Below, piece by piece: positions 18,724-28,052 of a stretch of 64,000 nucleotides of DNA. Numbering within the stretch: the stretch's first letter is position 1; each line of letters opens with the position of its first letter. This stretch comes from Lacticaseibacillus brantae DSM 23927. Lineage in GTDB: Bacteria > Bacillota > Bacilli > Lactobacillales > Lactobacillaceae. The notes under the pieces were generated by a model. That model was given only the letters and a program-made list of their open reading frames with translations, did not search any database and was not told where the DNA came from. The stretch lies in assembly GCF_001436115.1 (NCBI RefSeq), contig NZ_AYZQ01000003.1:1-64000 (forward strand). Direction: 5' to 3'. Position numbers and translations under genes: made by a program.

Positions 18724-18751
18724 TTGATTTTGAAAATTAGAATATTAGAAT
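18724..18751 (+). promoter_or_regulatory. Promoter of the LPxTG protein gene
   Basis: TTGATT, 16 bases, TAGAAT, set in a markedly AT-rich stretch (18670-18780) unlike the surrounding DNA. No operator-like symmetry was seen. Confidence 0.5.
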
Positions 18752-18796
18752 TGAGAAGTACTTTTTATATATTTTGAATATTTGGAGGAAATGAAC

Positions 18797-20692
18797 TTGA
18801 CTAATTCTCGTTTTCAAAAATCATTATTAAAATCATCCTTGGCTTTGAGTATTCTTGTGCTGGGGGGCACTGGAGTTGCAGCATCCCAATCACATGCGGT
18901 CCATGCTGACACAGTCCAAACCGCAGCAAGCACTTCTACTAATCAAAGCACCGCGAACTCTGGTGTCACTTCTGATTCTTCTTTACCAACACCGGTACTC
19001 ACATCAAGCACGGTTTCTGCAGGTCAAGACATTTCTGGCCAAATTGACATGAGTAAACTCCCTGCAGGTGGGAGCACTGGCGTTGAATTAACCGATCAAA
19101 ATGGTACCGCAATTGGTGAAGCAATTCCTGATGCCGCAGGCAACTTTACTTTTAAAATGAATCAGCTTAATTTGGGCTCAACCGTCGCACCAAATTCAAC
19201 CTACAATGTTTTTGTTGCCACAGTGGGTCAAGATGCTGACGGTAAGGCCACTATTCAAAGTAGTCAACCTGCAACAGTAACCGTCAATCCCCTGACGTTA
19301 GGCAGTCTTACCATTACGCCAGTGACCTCAGACAACCAAACCATCTCAGGTACAGCAAACGTGCCCGACTTACCTTCTGATTTTGGTTTAACTGCCCGCA
19401 TTACAAATAATTCTGGGGATGTTGTCTCAGTTGCCGTTAATAGTGATGGTACCTTTACCGCTGCGAAATCGGACTTTGCACATGGTCTGCCAGCCGGATC
19501 TGCTTGGGTCCAGATTCAAGCTAAATCACAAGATGCAGCTGCACCCGTTAGTGTTGGTGCTCCTCAAAGCATTACTGTTCCTGATGGTCTAAACGTTTCT
19601 GTTCCAACCGGCACTGTGCCTGATGAACCAACATTCTCTGACGGAAATACCATTGCCATTGATTCAGCACTTCCCGTTCCAGTGGTCAATTCTGTTACTG
19701 AAGGCCAAGCTATTACTGGGACTATCGATACCAGCAAGATTCCAAGTGGTACTCGAGCGATTGAACTCGTTGATCAGAATGGTGCAGCCTTGGGTGAAGC
19801 GCCAATCAATCCCGATGGTTCCTTCTCTATCAGTCGCTTAAATCTCGGCTCAACTGTATCCCCTAACACCACCTACTATGCTTTCCTTCTGACTGAAGAG
19901 ACCCAAGATGGTACCCCGACACTCGTCCGGAGTAGCTCCACTAAGGTCCTCATCAACCCTATTACATTAAATAGTGTTACGGTGAAACCCGTTTCCGATA
20001 CAAGCGAAGCAGTAACTGGAAACGTAGATGTCAGTTCACTACCTGCTGGTTTTGAGCTGATTGCCCAGATCACTAACGAAGCGGGGGAAAGCACATCCGC
20101 CTTAGTTGACGACAACGGGAACTTCACGCTGAATAAGTCAGACTTGCCAAGCGGCTTACCAGCTGGTTCTAATTTCTGGATTCAAATCAAAGCAAAGGCA
20201 GCTGGCTCTGACGACAGTGTCAACGTTGGTGACGCAACAAAGACTACCGTGGCTGCCGCAGTTGCTCCAGGCTCTGATAACAATAACTCGGGATCTAGCT
20301 CCGAGAATTCAAGCAATGGCTCATCAGCGTCTGGCAGTACTGCCACAAACAGCGATAATTCAAGTTCAAATGCTGGCAACTCATCGACTGGATCATCGAA
20401 TTCTGGTAACACCGGCAACTCAACTACTGGCAATACTTCAAACAGCAGCGAAAACAGCCAAAATTCTTCTGTTGATTCAACAAAGGACACTCATAATGTT
20501 TCAGCAATTGAAACACCCGCTTTAACTCATGCCGCTGGCCAAGCTGTAACAACAGCGACAGACCCCGCTCAACCTGACTTACCTCAAACAGGCGATGCTC
20601 AATCTAACACAGGTATTCTCGCCGCCATTGGTGCTGCTCTTGTAGCACTATTAAGTATGGTTGGGATTAACCTCCGTAAGAAGAACATCTAA
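18797..20692 (+). CDS. LPxTG-anchored surface protein with duplicated Ig-like region
   Basis: The mature protein is sortase-anchored to peptidoglycan. It has a long signal peptide (cleaved near AVHADTV), then two homologous units of about 220 residues each. The first begins LPTPVLTSSTVSAGQDISG and the second LPVPVVNSVTEGQAITG. Both contain an LNLGSTV..PN(S/T)TY block and an LPAG block. A Ser/Asn/Gly linker follows, then LPQTGDA, a membrane helix and RKKNI. I chose the TTG at 18797 because GGAGG lies 8 bases upstream; the ATG at 18791 is only 2 bases from it. Flanking 53-base repeats and an AT-rich promoter suggest a mobile or acquired cassette. The ligand is unknown. Confidence 0.88.
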   Translation: MTNSRFQKSLLKSSLALSILVLGGTGVAASQSHAVHADTVQTAASTSTNQSTANSGVTSDSSLPTPVLTSSTVSAGQDISGQIDMSKLPAGGSTGVELTDQNGTAIGEAIPDAAGNFTFKMNQLNLGSTVAPNSTYNVFVATVGQDADGKATIQSSQPATVTVNPLTLGSLTITPVTSDNQTISGTANVPDLPSDFGLTARITNNSGDVVSVAVNSDGTFTAAKSDFAHGLPAGSAWVQIQAKSQDAAAPVSVGAPQSITVPDGLNVSVPTGTVPDEPTFSDGNTIAIDSALPVPVVNSVTEGQAITGTIDTSKIPSGTRAIELVDQNGAALGEAPINPDGSFSISRLNLGSTVSPNTTYYAFLLTEETQDGTPTLVRSSSTKVLINPITLNSVTVKPVSDTSEAVTGNVDVSSLPAGFELIAQITNEAGESTSALVDDNGNFTLNKSDLPSGLPAGSNFWIQIKAKAAGSDDSVNVGDATKTTVAAAVAPGSDNNNSGSSSENSSNGSSASGSTATNSDNSSSNAGNSSTGSSNSGNTGNSTTGNTSNSSENSQNSSVDSTKDTHNVSAIETPALTHAAGQAVTTATDPAQPDLPQTGDAQSNTGILAAIGAALVALLSMVGINLRKKNI

Positions 20693-20718
20693 GCACTCCA
20701 TCAAGACGATTTAAAAAA

Positions 20719-20766
20719 CATCCGTCAGTTTGTCCGCTTGTAATCCGACAAATCGGCGGATTTTTG
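20719..20766 (+). terminator. Structured terminator after the LPxTG gene
   Basis: ATCCG and CGGAT enclose an inner TTTGTC/GACAAA stem, followed by a T-run. It lies 27 bases after the stop. Confidence 0.7.
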
Positions 20767-20806
20767 TTGCCAAAGTTAATCAATCGCTTCAAAAGACCGC
20801 TCAAAA

Positions 20807-20859
20807 TAAAAAAGGTTGAGACAAATAACTTTTGTCTCAACCTTTTTGTGTGGAATAAA
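20807..20859. repeat. 53-base direct repeat, copy 2 (contains a terminator)
   Basis: This is the perfect copy of 18504-18556 in the same orientation. Its hairpin lies 13 bases beyond the oppF stop codon and would terminate the opp operon on the minus strand. The two copies bracket the LPxTG gene with its own promoter and terminator, a unit of about 2.3 kb. Confidence 0.85.
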
Positions 20860-20871
20860 GATTATCCAGTT

Positions 20872-21846
20872 TTATTGTTCTTGACTGACGCTTTGCGTGC
20901 CATGGCTTTCTTTAGCAGCATTCTGGTACCCGGCGACTTCGTCTTCTGAAGCAAAGACGAAGTGGCCTGGATAGACTTCAACCAAATCACGCTGCTTACC
21001 GTCATCTTCAGCTTCAGCAGCCGAGTAAGCAATTGGCTTACGATGCCGTTCTAAGCTTGGGTCGGGTACTGGAATCGCAGATAAGAGGCTCTGGGTGTAC
21101 GGATGTAAGGGATGATTATAAACCTCATCTGCTGAGGCCAATTCAACCAAACGGCCATAATGCATGACCGCAATCCGGTCACTGATATACTTCACCATCG
21201 ACAAATCATGGGCGATGAACAAGTAGGTCAACCCTTGACGATCTTGAATGTCCTTCAATAGGTTGACCACTTGGGCCTGAATCGACACGTCCAACGCGGA
21301 GATTGGTTCGTCGGCGATGATGAACTCGGGTTGCACGGCAAGAGCGCGCGCAATCCCAATCCGTTGCCGTTGCCCACCAGAGAATTCATGGGGATAACGC
21401 GTAGCATGGCTGGCATTGAGCCCCACTTCTTCCAACAAGGCTTGGACCTGTTGTTCCCGGTCCTGTTCGCTCTTAGCCAGATGATGGACATCGATGCCTT
21501 CAGCAATGATGTCTTGAACCTTCATCCGCGGATCAAGGGAGGCATAAGGATCTTGGAAAATCATCTGCACTTTGCGGCGAAAATCCAACATCGCTTTTGA
21601 ACCATGCTTCAGTTTGGCGATATCATTGCCAGCGTACATGATTTCACCACTGGTTGGTTGATAGAGCCGAATAAGACTCCGGCCAGTGGTGGTTTTACCG
21701 GAACCGGATTCCCCAACCAAGCCTAAAGTTTCACCTTTATAAATATCAAAACTGATATCTTGAATCGCTTTGACTTCATTTCGCTTGCCTGGGTTAAACG
21801 TTTGTACCAGGTTGCGAATACTCAAGAGTACTTCTGGTTCACTCAT
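20872..21846 (-). CDS. oppF: Oligopeptide ABC transporter ATP-binding protein OppF
   Basis: This 324-residue ATPase is one of two that power the Opp importer. Walker A is GESGSGKTT (about residues 40-48), the signature is [10 protein letters not shown]-like ([14 protein letters not shown], about 155-168), and Walker B is FIIADEP (about 174-180). The C-terminal oligopeptide/dipeptide domain with [12 protein letters not shown] is present. Its ATG overlaps the oppD stop by 4 bases, so translation is coupled. It is the last gene of oppA-B-C-D-F. Confidence 0.93.
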   Translation of the reverse strand: MSEPEVLLSIRNLVQTFNPGKRNEVKAIQDISFDIYKGETLGLVGESGSGKTTTGRSLIRLYQPTSGEIMYAGNDIAKLKHGSKAMLDFRRKVQMIFQDPYASLDPRMKVQDIIAEGIDVHHLAKSEQDREQQVQALLEEVGLNASHATRYPHEFSGGQRQRIGIARALAVQPEFIIADEPISALDVSIQAQVVNLLKDIQDRQGLTYLFIAHDLSMVKYISDRIAVMHYGRLVELASADEVYNHPLHPYTQSLLSAIPVPDPSLERHRKPIAYSAAEAEDDGKQRDLVEVYPGHFVFASEDEVAGYQNAAKESHGTQSVSQEQ

Positions 21847-22895
21847 GCGTTAACCCCCTTATTGGCGAATTTCTCTTCCCAAATCTGATGCCGCCGTTGG
21901 ATTTCTGGAGGCAAGGTCACCTTGGGCGCTTGTGGATCTAGTAACCAAGTCGCTGCCGCATGTGTGGGTGAGACTTGGAAAAATGGTGGTTCTTGTTGCA
22001 AATCAATCGCCAAGGCGAATTCATTCCGCGCCGCAAACGCATCCCCAGCAGGCGGATTAATCAGGTTTGGCGGTGTACCAGGAATGGCATACAAGCGATC
22101 ACTCTTAGTTTCTAGTGTTGGCATCGCTTCGAGCAATCCCCAAGTGTAGGGGTGCTGGGCGTTGTAGAAGATTTCATCCACTTGGCCGTATTCAATAATC
22201 TTACCGGCATACATGACAGCAACCCGATCAGCAATCCCGGCCACCACGCCCAGGTCATGGGTGATGAAAATAATCGAGGTGTCGATTTTTTCTTGGACTT
22301 CTTTCAGCAATTCAAGGATTTGCGCCTGAATTGTCACATCCAACGCTGTGGTTGGTTCATCGGCAATCAGAATCTTAGGATTGTTGATAATTGCAATCGC
22401 AATCACAATCCGTTGCCGCTGCCCACCAGAAAATTGGTGCGGATAGTCCTTCAACCGGGCTTTGGCGTTAGTAATCCCAACCAACTCAAGCACTCGCACG
22501 GCTTCAGCCAGTGCAGCTTTTTCGGAAATCTTGGTATGCAAGCGCAAGGGTTCAGCCACTTGCTTCCCAATAGTCATTGTGGGATCCAACGAAGTCATTG
22601 GGTCTTGGAAAATCATCGCAATATCATTCCCACGGAGATGCGTGAGTTCTTTCTCAGACATTTGAACAATATCTTTGCCTTCAAAATCAACGCTCCCACC
22701 AACGATTTTGGCATTGGAAGCTAACAAACCCATCAGAGTCCGCACGGTCACTGATTTCCCGGAACCAGATTCCCCAACAATGGCTAATGTTTCACCCTTG
22801 TTCAAGTGAAAATCCACGTCTCGAATCGCGTGCACAGTGCCAGCATAGGTTTTAAAATCAATCTCTAAATTTTTAACGTCTAATATTCTTTCCAT
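21843..22895 (-). CDS. oppD: Oligopeptide ABC transporter ATP-binding protein OppD
   Basis: This 350-residue ATPase pairs with OppF. Walker A is GESGSGKSV (about residues 39-47), and SGGQRQRI is followed by [23 protein letters not shown] and [11 protein letters not shown] form the family's C-terminal extension. The ATG at 22895 lies 5 bases after AGAGGTGG; a GTG nine bases earlier would leave no room for this site. It overlaps oppF by 4 bases and follows oppC by 11. Confidence 0.93.
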   Translation of the reverse strand: MERILDVKNLEIDFKTYAGTVHAIRDVDFHLNKGETLAIVGESGSGKSVTVRTLMGLLASNAKIVGGSVDFEGKDIVQMSEKELTHLRGNDIAMIFQDPMTSLDPTMTIGKQVAEPLRLHTKISEKAALAEAVRVLELVGITNAKARLKDYPHQFSGGQRQRIVIAIAIINNPKILIADEPTTALDVTIQAQILELLKEVQEKIDTSIIFITHDLGVVAGIADRVAVMYAGKIIEYGQVDEIFYNAQHPYTWGLLEAMPTLETKSDRLYAIPGTPPNLINPPAGDAFAARNEFALAIDLQQEPPFFQVSPTHAAATWLLDPQAPKVTLPPEIQRRHQIWEEKFANKGVNA

Positions 22896-22906
22896 TGCAG
22901 CCACCT

Positions 22907-23905
22907 CTAGCGTTGACTCTTAGGGTCAAATGCATCACGTAAACCATCAGCCAACAAGTTAAAGGCCAACATCAAGACCACAATCACGATTGCTGGGTAA
23001 ATCAATTGGTAAGGTTGCGTCTGTAAGGCCTTTTGCCCGTCAGACAACAGCGTTCCCAGACTAGCCGTTGGCGCTGGCAAGCCAATCCCGATATAACTCA
23101 AGAAGGCTTCAAAGAAAATCGCCATCGGAATCGTGAACATCGTTTGAATGATGATGATAGAACTCAAGTTGGGCACCAAATGTTTCAGCGCAATTTTACC
23201 GCCAGATTCACCGACAGTTTTAGCGGCCAAAATAAATTCTTGGTCCCGTAATTGGAGCGTTTGCGCCCGAATCAACCGGGCCATTGTAATCCAGCCTGTC
23301 AGCCCGATCGCTAAGATAATTGACGTCATCCCTGGCTTAAAGACCAACAACATTAGGATAGCGACAACTAAGTTAGGCACAGAAGACACAATTTCAATCA
23401 CACGTTGCATCACTGTATCGATTCGGCCGCCAAGCCAGCCGGAGATAATCCCGTAAGTGACCCCAATCGTTAAGTCAAACAAGGTCGCCACTAACGCGAT
23501 AATCAAAGATACCCGGGTCCCAACAAAAATCCGGGAGAGCAGGTCCCGACCAAGATAGTCAGTCCCCAAGGCAAACCAGACATTTTTGCCGAGGCCAGCA
23601 TACTTATCGACTCCATCTTGGTAACCATTGAAACCAGGAATGTTCCAGTTAGCAATTTTCGGTGGCAAATTCGTGTAGGCCAGGCTACCCTTATTGGGGT
23701 TCGCTGGTGAAATGAATATTGTCATCACTGAGACAATCGCGATGATGATAATCACCCATAAGGAGACAATCGCCACTTTATTCTGGCGTAAGCGCCGCAT
23801 CGCATCCTGAGTGAATGTTAAGGCCGGCGTGGTAATTTTCTCTTTTTCTGTTGAATCAACCGTTACTCGCTTAAACAAGTCCGGCGAAAGTTTTGCATCA
23901 GCCAT
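22907..23905 (-). CDS. oppC: Oligopeptide ABC transporter permease OppC
   Basis: This 332-residue permease has a cytoplasmic N-terminus of about 45 residues, one membrane helix (VSLWVIIIIAIVSVMTIF), an extracellular stretch, and five further helices. The EAA loop that contacts the ATPases is at about residues 232-252 (EFILAAKTVGESGGKIALKH). Its start overlaps the oppB stop by one base (TAATG). With OppB it forms the membrane channel. Confidence 0.92.
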   Translation of the reverse strand: MADAKLSPDLFKRVTVDSTEKEKITTPALTFTQDAMRRLRQNKVAIVSLWVIIIIAIVSVMTIFISPANPNKGSLAYTNLPPKIANWNIPGFNGYQDGVDKYAGLGKNVWFALGTDYLGRDLLSRIFVGTRVSLIIALVATLFDLTIGVTYGIISGWLGGRIDTVMQRVIEIVSSVPNLVVAILMLLVFKPGMTSIILAIGLTGWITMARLIRAQTLQLRDQEFILAAKTVGESGGKIALKHLVPNLSSIIIIQTMFTIPMAIFFEAFLSYIGIGLPAPTASLGTLLSDGQKALQTQPYQLIYPAIVIVVLMLAFNLLADGLRDAFDPKSQR

Positions 23906-24831
23906 TAGTTTGCCTCCTCATTCAAGCGAATTCGTGGATCAATCACACCATACAGGATATCCACAATCAAGATGACGACGGTTAACATGAACGAGTACAT
24001 GATGGTCAAGCCCATGATAACTGGATAGTCATTGGTCGTAATGGACTTAACGAATTGTTCCCCAATCCCAGGAATGGCGAACACATTTTCAACCACCAAT
24101 GACCCAACCATCAAGTCAACAGCCATGGGGCCAATAATCGTGACAATGGGAATCATCGAATTCCGCAGTGCGTGGTTGGCCACGGTTTGCCAGCGAGTTT
24201 CCCCTTTGGACCTGGCTAATTCAATGTAATCAGAGTTCAAGACATCGACCATTTCAGTTCGCATGAACCGCGCGGTGTTAGCCAATGGTGCCATGGCTAA
24301 CGCGATTGTTGGCAAAATACTGGATGAGAAGCCATCCCACAAGGCAATTGGGAACAAGCGCAGTTTGTAGGCCAAGAAGAATTGTAACAACGCCGCAAAG
24401 ACGAAGTTAGGAATTGACCGACCCAGAATAGCAAAGATGGTTGCCACTGAGTCAACCCAAGTGTTCTTGCGAATGGCAGCGACTGCCCCAAGCAAAATCC
24501 CGAGTAAAGTCCCAAGAATCATTGCTTGCAGCCCTAATTGTAATGATGGTCCAATCCGCGACATGATTAGGTAGCTGACTGATTGGCCAGAGAATTGGAA
24601 GGACATCCCCATATCACCATGCAATAAGCCCAGCATATAGGAAAGGTATTGTTGCCAAACGGGCTTATCCAACCCATATTGCGCCTTCAAGGCTTCAATT
24701 TGATCGGGTGGTAATTTTGGATTATTAAATGGTGTCCCAGGCAGTAACTTCATTAAGAAGAAGGTAATGCTGGCAACCAAGAACAAGGTCAAAATTAAGT
24801 AGCCCACCCGTTTTAAGATGTACTTTATCAT
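23905..24831 (-). CDS. oppB: Oligopeptide ABC transporter permease OppB
   Basis: This 308-residue, six-helix permease starts with KRVGYLILTLFLVASITFFLM and contains LPGTPFNNP, typical of OppB/DppB. The EAA loop is at about residues 198-218 (DYIELARSKGETRWQTVANH). It follows oppA after a 100-base gap that contains a hairpin (24889-24922). It is therefore probably made in lower amounts than the binding protein. Confidence 0.92.
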   Translation of the reverse strand: MIKYILKRVGYLILTLFLVASITFFLMKLLPGTPFNNPKLPPDQIEALKAQYGLDKPVWQQYLSYMLGLLHGDMGMSFQFSGQSVSYLIMSRIGPSLQLGLQAMILGTLLGILLGAVAAIRKNTWVDSVATIFAILGRSIPNFVFAALLQFFLAYKLRLFPIALWDGFSSSILPTIALAMAPLANTARFMRTEMVDVLNSDYIELARSKGETRWQTVANHALRNSMIPIVTIIGPMAVDLMVGSLVVENVFAIPGIGEQFVKSITTNDYPVIMGLTIMYSFMLTVVILIVDILYGVIDPRIRLNEEAN

Positions 24832-24888
24832 AACGTTACTCCATTCTAGTCAGAGGTTGATGCTTACGACGTGAAGGCACTGTGAAAA

Positions 24889-24922
24889 TAAAAAGCGGAA
24901 CCCACTTTCTGAGTCCCGCTTT
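24889..24922 (-). terminator. Intra-operon terminator between oppA and oppB
   Basis: AAAGCGGGAC pairs with GTTCCGCTTT across a short loop, and minus-strand T residues follow. Partial read-through would give more OppA than OppBCDF, the usual stoichiometry for such systems. Confidence 0.75.
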
Positions 24923-24931
24923 CAAAGTCCG

Positions 24932-26563
24932 CTACTTCAAGTAAGCATTCACAAAGTTGTACATGTTTGCTGGACTGTATTGCAAATCGTGCATCTTCTT
25001 GTTTACTAAGTGAGTTTGGGCCCGTTGGTAAATTGGGATAATCCCTTGTTCCTTAGTTAAGATTTCTTGCGCCTTCAACAAGTCGTTCCAACGTGCTTCA
25101 GGGTTGGTGGCATCTTTACCCTTACTATCAGCAATCAACTTGTCGTAGTCAGCGTTAGACCACTTACCGTTGTTGTAGCTGTTAGAAGAAGTAAACATAT
25201 CTAAGAAAGTAATTGGATCTGGGAAGTCAGCACCCCAAGCAGAGATAACCATGTCGAATTGACCATTTTGTGAGCGAGTCAAACGTGTCTTAAATGGCAC
25301 GCTTGAAATCGTCAACTTTAAGCCAGGCAAGTCTTCCAAAGCACTTTGGAAGTATTCAGATGACTTCTTGGCGACGTCCGTGTCATCAGTGAGTAATTCA
25401 AGGTTCAAGGACTTCACGTTGGTTTCTTTCAGACCTTCGCTCCAAAGTTTCTTAGCTTCAGTCTTGTCGTACTTCGTGTATTGAGAAGTGGTCTTAGCCG
25501 CTTCCTTACTGAAGTCTTCACCCGTAGTTGGGTTCTTGGCTAAGTTTTCAGGCACCAAACCAGTTGGTGCAACAGAAGAATCTTGTAAGACCTTATCGAT
25601 GAATTCTTTCCGATTCAAGCTCATTGAAATGGCTTGACGTAACTTTTCATTCTTCAAGGCTGGCGTCTTCTTCTCGTTCAATTCAAGATAGAAGGTTGTC
25701 GCTTGCTTCAATGCGGTAACGTCCTTCATTGTCTTGGCTTGAGCCGCTTGGGCACCAGACAAGGTGGCGTCATCAAGCTTACCTGATTGATACAAGTTCA
25801 TTGCTGTAGAAGGATCTTTAATCACTTGAACATTAATCTTGTTCAACTTAACATTCTTAGCGTTCCAGTAATCTTTGTTCTTCACTTCGTTCCAAGAATT
25901 GCCGGTACCATTCCAGTTCTTCAAGATGAATGGGCCGTTAGAAACGATGTTGTCGGAATTAGTGCCGTAGTTCTTACCGGCCTTTTCAACCACTTTTTGG
26001 TTTTGAGGGAAGAACACTGGGTTCACCATCATTGTGCCAAAGTATGGAATCGCATGGTCCAGGGTAACTTCAAAAGTCTTATCGTCAATTGCTTTAACGC
26101 CTAAGGTGCTGGCGGCTTTCTTACCAGCCATGATGTCATCGGCGTTGACAATACCGCTAAATAAGTAAGCATATTGCGACTTGGTCTTAGGATCGATGGC
26201 CCGCTTCCAAGCAAAGACGAAATCTTGCGCCGTCACAGGGTCACCGTTACTCCACTTTGCATCACGTAATTTGAACGTGTATGTCTTCCCGTCGTTGGTT
26301 GGGGTGACAATCTTTGAAGCCATTGCAGGTTGCAAGTCAGAACCAGCATAGCGATACAAACCATCCATTGTATCCACGAGTGCTTGGCCACTAATTGCGT
26401 CAGTTACCACTGCGGAATCCATACTGGAAATGACGTCGCCTTCCATTCGGCTCCAGGTTTTTGTATCGGTTGAACTAGAGCTTTGATTCCCACCACAGGC
26501 AACTAAGAATAATGCTGCCACTGCGACACCGGCTAAGACGCCGAGACGTTTGTTAAATCGCAT
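24932..26563 (-). CDS. oppA: Oligopeptide-binding lipoprotein OppA
   Basis: This 543-residue extracellular solute-binding protein family 5 member has a signal peptide with lipobox LVAC; the lipidated cysteine is C23. VTAQDFVFAWKRAIDPKT (about residues 108-125) and SNADYDKLIADSKG near the C-terminus are family hallmarks. It captures peptides outside the cell and delivers them to OppBC. The start follows GGAGGGATG. The upstream 26564-26783 region is AT-rich and holds the promoter; no clear CodY box was identified by eye. Confidence 0.93.
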   Translation of the reverse strand: MRFNKRLGVLAGVAVAALFLVACGGNQSSSSTDTKTWSRMEGDVISSMDSAVVTDAISGQALVDTMDGLYRYAGSDLQPAMASKIVTPTNDGKTYTFKLRDAKWSNGDPVTAQDFVFAWKRAIDPKTKSQYAYLFSGIVNADDIMAGKKAASTLGVKAIDDKTFEVTLDHAIPYFGTMMVNPVFFPQNQKVVEKAGKNYGTNSDNIVSNGPFILKNWNGTGNSWNEVKNKDYWNAKNVKLNKINVQVIKDPSTAMNLYQSGKLDDATLSGAQAAQAKTMKDVTALKQATTFYLELNEKKTPALKNEKLRQAISMSLNRKEFIDKVLQDSSVAPTGLVPENLAKNPTTGEDFSKEAAKTTSQYTKYDKTEAKKLWSEGLKETNVKSLNLELLTDDTDVAKKSSEYFQSALEDLPGLKLTISSVPFKTRLTRSQNGQFDMVISAWGADFPDPITFLDMFTSSNSYNNGKWSNADYDKLIADSKGKDATNPEARWNDLLKAQEILTKEQGIIPIYQRAQTHLVNKKMHDLQYSPANMYNFVNAYLK

Positions 26564-26783
26564 TTGTCATCCCTCCATCAATTTGTTATGAAAATTCTAC
26601 ATTAAGGAAAGATTAAAGTAAAGCGCAAATTCTTACAAAAGACTCAGATTATTCAAAAAGTTTAGTGTTTATGCGGATTTATAGAAATTAAGAAAATTAT
26701 TTTTAGGTGGAATAACCGGCGTTCTTTAACGATTGAGTAGCCAATGCTTATGTATAAATGGTGCTTATCTTATTCTCATAATC

Positions 26784-26824
26784 AAAAAAAGCCACGCAAC
26801 CTTCAGAGAAGTTGCGTGGCTTAA
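26784..26824 (-). terminator. Terminator of the small heat-shock gene
   Basis: AAGCCACGCAAC and its complement surround an 8-base loop, with a seven-base T-run on the minus strand. It starts 34 bases past the stop at 26858. Confidence 0.9.
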
Positions 26825-26857
26825 AATGGTATCAAATTCAGATCTCAATAATTGAAA

Positions 26858-27298
26858 TTACTTAATTTCGATGTGATGGCTATTGTCTGGTTGACTGGTC
26901 AACTTTGGCAAGTTGATGGTCAACACACCGTCAGCGTATTGGGCGTCAATGTTTTGTTCATCAACATTTGGTAGGCGGTAACTCCGGCTCATTTGGCCAT
27001 AATTACGCTCGCTCATCAACAAGTTACCTTCACTGTCTTCATGATCAGTGAAGTCGTCTTTTTTCACGCTAATACTCAACACATTATTTTGATAGTGCAA
27101 TTGGATATCTTTCTTGTCAATTCCAGGCACATCGACCTTAGCCACATAAGCCTTGTCGGTCTCTTTAATGTCAGTCTTCAAAACCCGATCGTTTAAAACC
27201 GCGCGCTCAGGCATGAAGCCATTGAAAAACTGCCGTCCCATGTCGCCAAAGAATGGATCAGTCAACCAATCATTTGAACGTGCTACTTCATTTGCCAT
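26858..27298 (-). CDS. Small heat-shock protein (Hsp20/alpha-crystallin)
   Basis: The 146-residue chaperone holds unfolding proteins. The alpha-crystallin domain covers about residues 38-130, with VPGIDKKDIQLHYQNNVLSI and the terminal strand GVLTINLPK. The N-terminus (SNDWLTDPFFGDMGRQFF) and short C-terminal tail are as in lactobacillal Hsp18-type proteins. It is a single-gene unit with a perfect CIRCE upstream, so HrcA control is expected; many lactobacillal homologues are also or instead under CtsR. AGGAAG precedes the start. Confidence 0.92.
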   Translation of the reverse strand: MANEVARSNDWLTDPFFGDMGRQFFNGFMPERAVLNDRVLKTDIKETDKAYVAKVDVPGIDKKDIQLHYQNNVLSISVKKDDFTDHEDSEGNLLMSERNYGQMSRSYRLPNVDEQNIDAQYADGVLTINLPKLTSQPDNSHHIEIK

Positions 27299-27349
27299 AT
27301 TGAAAACTTCCTTTCTGTTGGAGCCTGGCTCCTTCTTGATTACAAATAC

Positions 27350-27378
27350 AGTATACCACCAATTAGCACTCTTGTTAA
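27350..27378 (-). promoter_or_regulatory. Promoter of the small heat-shock gene
   Basis: On the minus strand: TTAACA, 17 bases, TATACT. The -35 lies inside the CIRCE element, so HrcA bound there would exclude RNA polymerase. Confidence 0.7.
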
Positions 27379-27389
27379 TAGAGTGCTAA
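27363..27389. promoter_or_regulatory. CIRCE element (HrcA operator)
   Basis: TTAGCACTC, nine bases, GAGTGCTAA: a perfect match to the CIRCE consensus. It overlaps the -35 of the hsp20 promoter. The groESL and dnaK operons that normally carry this site are not in the window. Confidence 0.95.
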
Positions 27390-27398
27390 TTCTGTTGC

Positions 27399-27427
27399 AA
27401 AAAAAAACGACGCCACAATAGCGTCGC
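27399..27427 (-). terminator. Terminator of the HesB-like gene
   Basis: GCGACGC-type stem (CGACGC/GCGTCG) with a 7-base loop and an eight-or-more-base T-run on the minus strand, just after the stop at 27436. Confidence 0.85.
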
Positions 27428-27435
27428 CAGTTAGA

Positions 27436-27843
27436 CTAGCAAATCTTGCCGCCTAAAGCTTTCATTTCTTCACGTAAAGCCTGATCTTCTTTGGTTGGAG
27501 CAGTATATTCATCAATCATGACCGCGCCATCAAGAATCCCGCTATCATCACGAAGAACTAATGAAGCATTCTTGAAATCTAAGGTCAACCCGTGACCGAG
27601 GTATAAGGTTTCAGGTTGTGCAGTGGTCAGGTCTAAGTTGGCGTTATTATCTAAAGGTAAGCTGTACTCAGCGTCAGCGGCATTTGAAACCACGAGCTGG
27701 AACTTATTACCGATTGCACAGGAACCGCCAAGTTTAGAGAACTTGCTGGAACCATCGTCTAATGCCAGGAAAATGTGGCGATCAGGAGCAACCTTCTTAT
27801 CTAAATATTCTTTTGCAGCATCGCGTACGTTGATTTCCATCAT
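27436..27843 (-). CDS. HesB/IscA-like iron-sulfur biosynthesis family protein
   Basis: The 135-residue protein resembles the HesB-like (IscA-fold) family seen in lactobacilli. The N-terminus MEINVRDAAKEYLDKK is followed by GGSCAIGNKFQLV, a beta-rich core, and a C-terminal GGKIC. The classical IscA cysteines (C-x-G and C-x-C) are not all there: only the cysteine in GGSC and the terminal one are seen. Cluster assembly is therefore uncertain. Two adjacent ATGs compete for AAAGGCGG; the second would shorten it by one residue. Its 5' side faces the DnaA-box region. Confidence 0.68.
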   Translation of the reverse strand: MMEINVRDAAKEYLDKKVAPDRHIFLALDDGSSKFSKLGGSCAIGNKFQLVVSNAADAEYSLPLDNNANLDLTTAQPETLYLGHGLTLDFKNASLVLRDDSGILDGAVMIDEYTAPTKEDQALREEMKALGGKIC

Positions 27844-28052
27844 ATTACCGCCTTTCAGAAATTGTCGGAAAATAGATTGTGTACAATCTATTTACAAGTT
27901 CTACAATACACGCTTGGAGGACCGCGGTCAAGTATTCGACTTCTTGATTTTCTGAAAAACAGCCGAAACCCTAATTTAAGTGGGTTTCTATGTGTTTGAC
28001 GGCCAATTAGCCACAATAGTTGAGCACAATCCCCACATTTTGTCCCCAACGG

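Noticed and set aside
20217-20525. Alternative frames in the Ser/Asn linker of the LPxTG gene
   Set aside because: Low-complexity coding sequence stays open in several frames by composition. The LPxTG frame has signal peptide, repeats and anchor in order.
18504-20859. Insertion-sequence element around the LPxTG gene
   Set aside because: There is no transposase and no terminal inverted repeat. The flanking 53-mers are direct repeats that contain terminators, so it is treated as a possible recombination cassette only.
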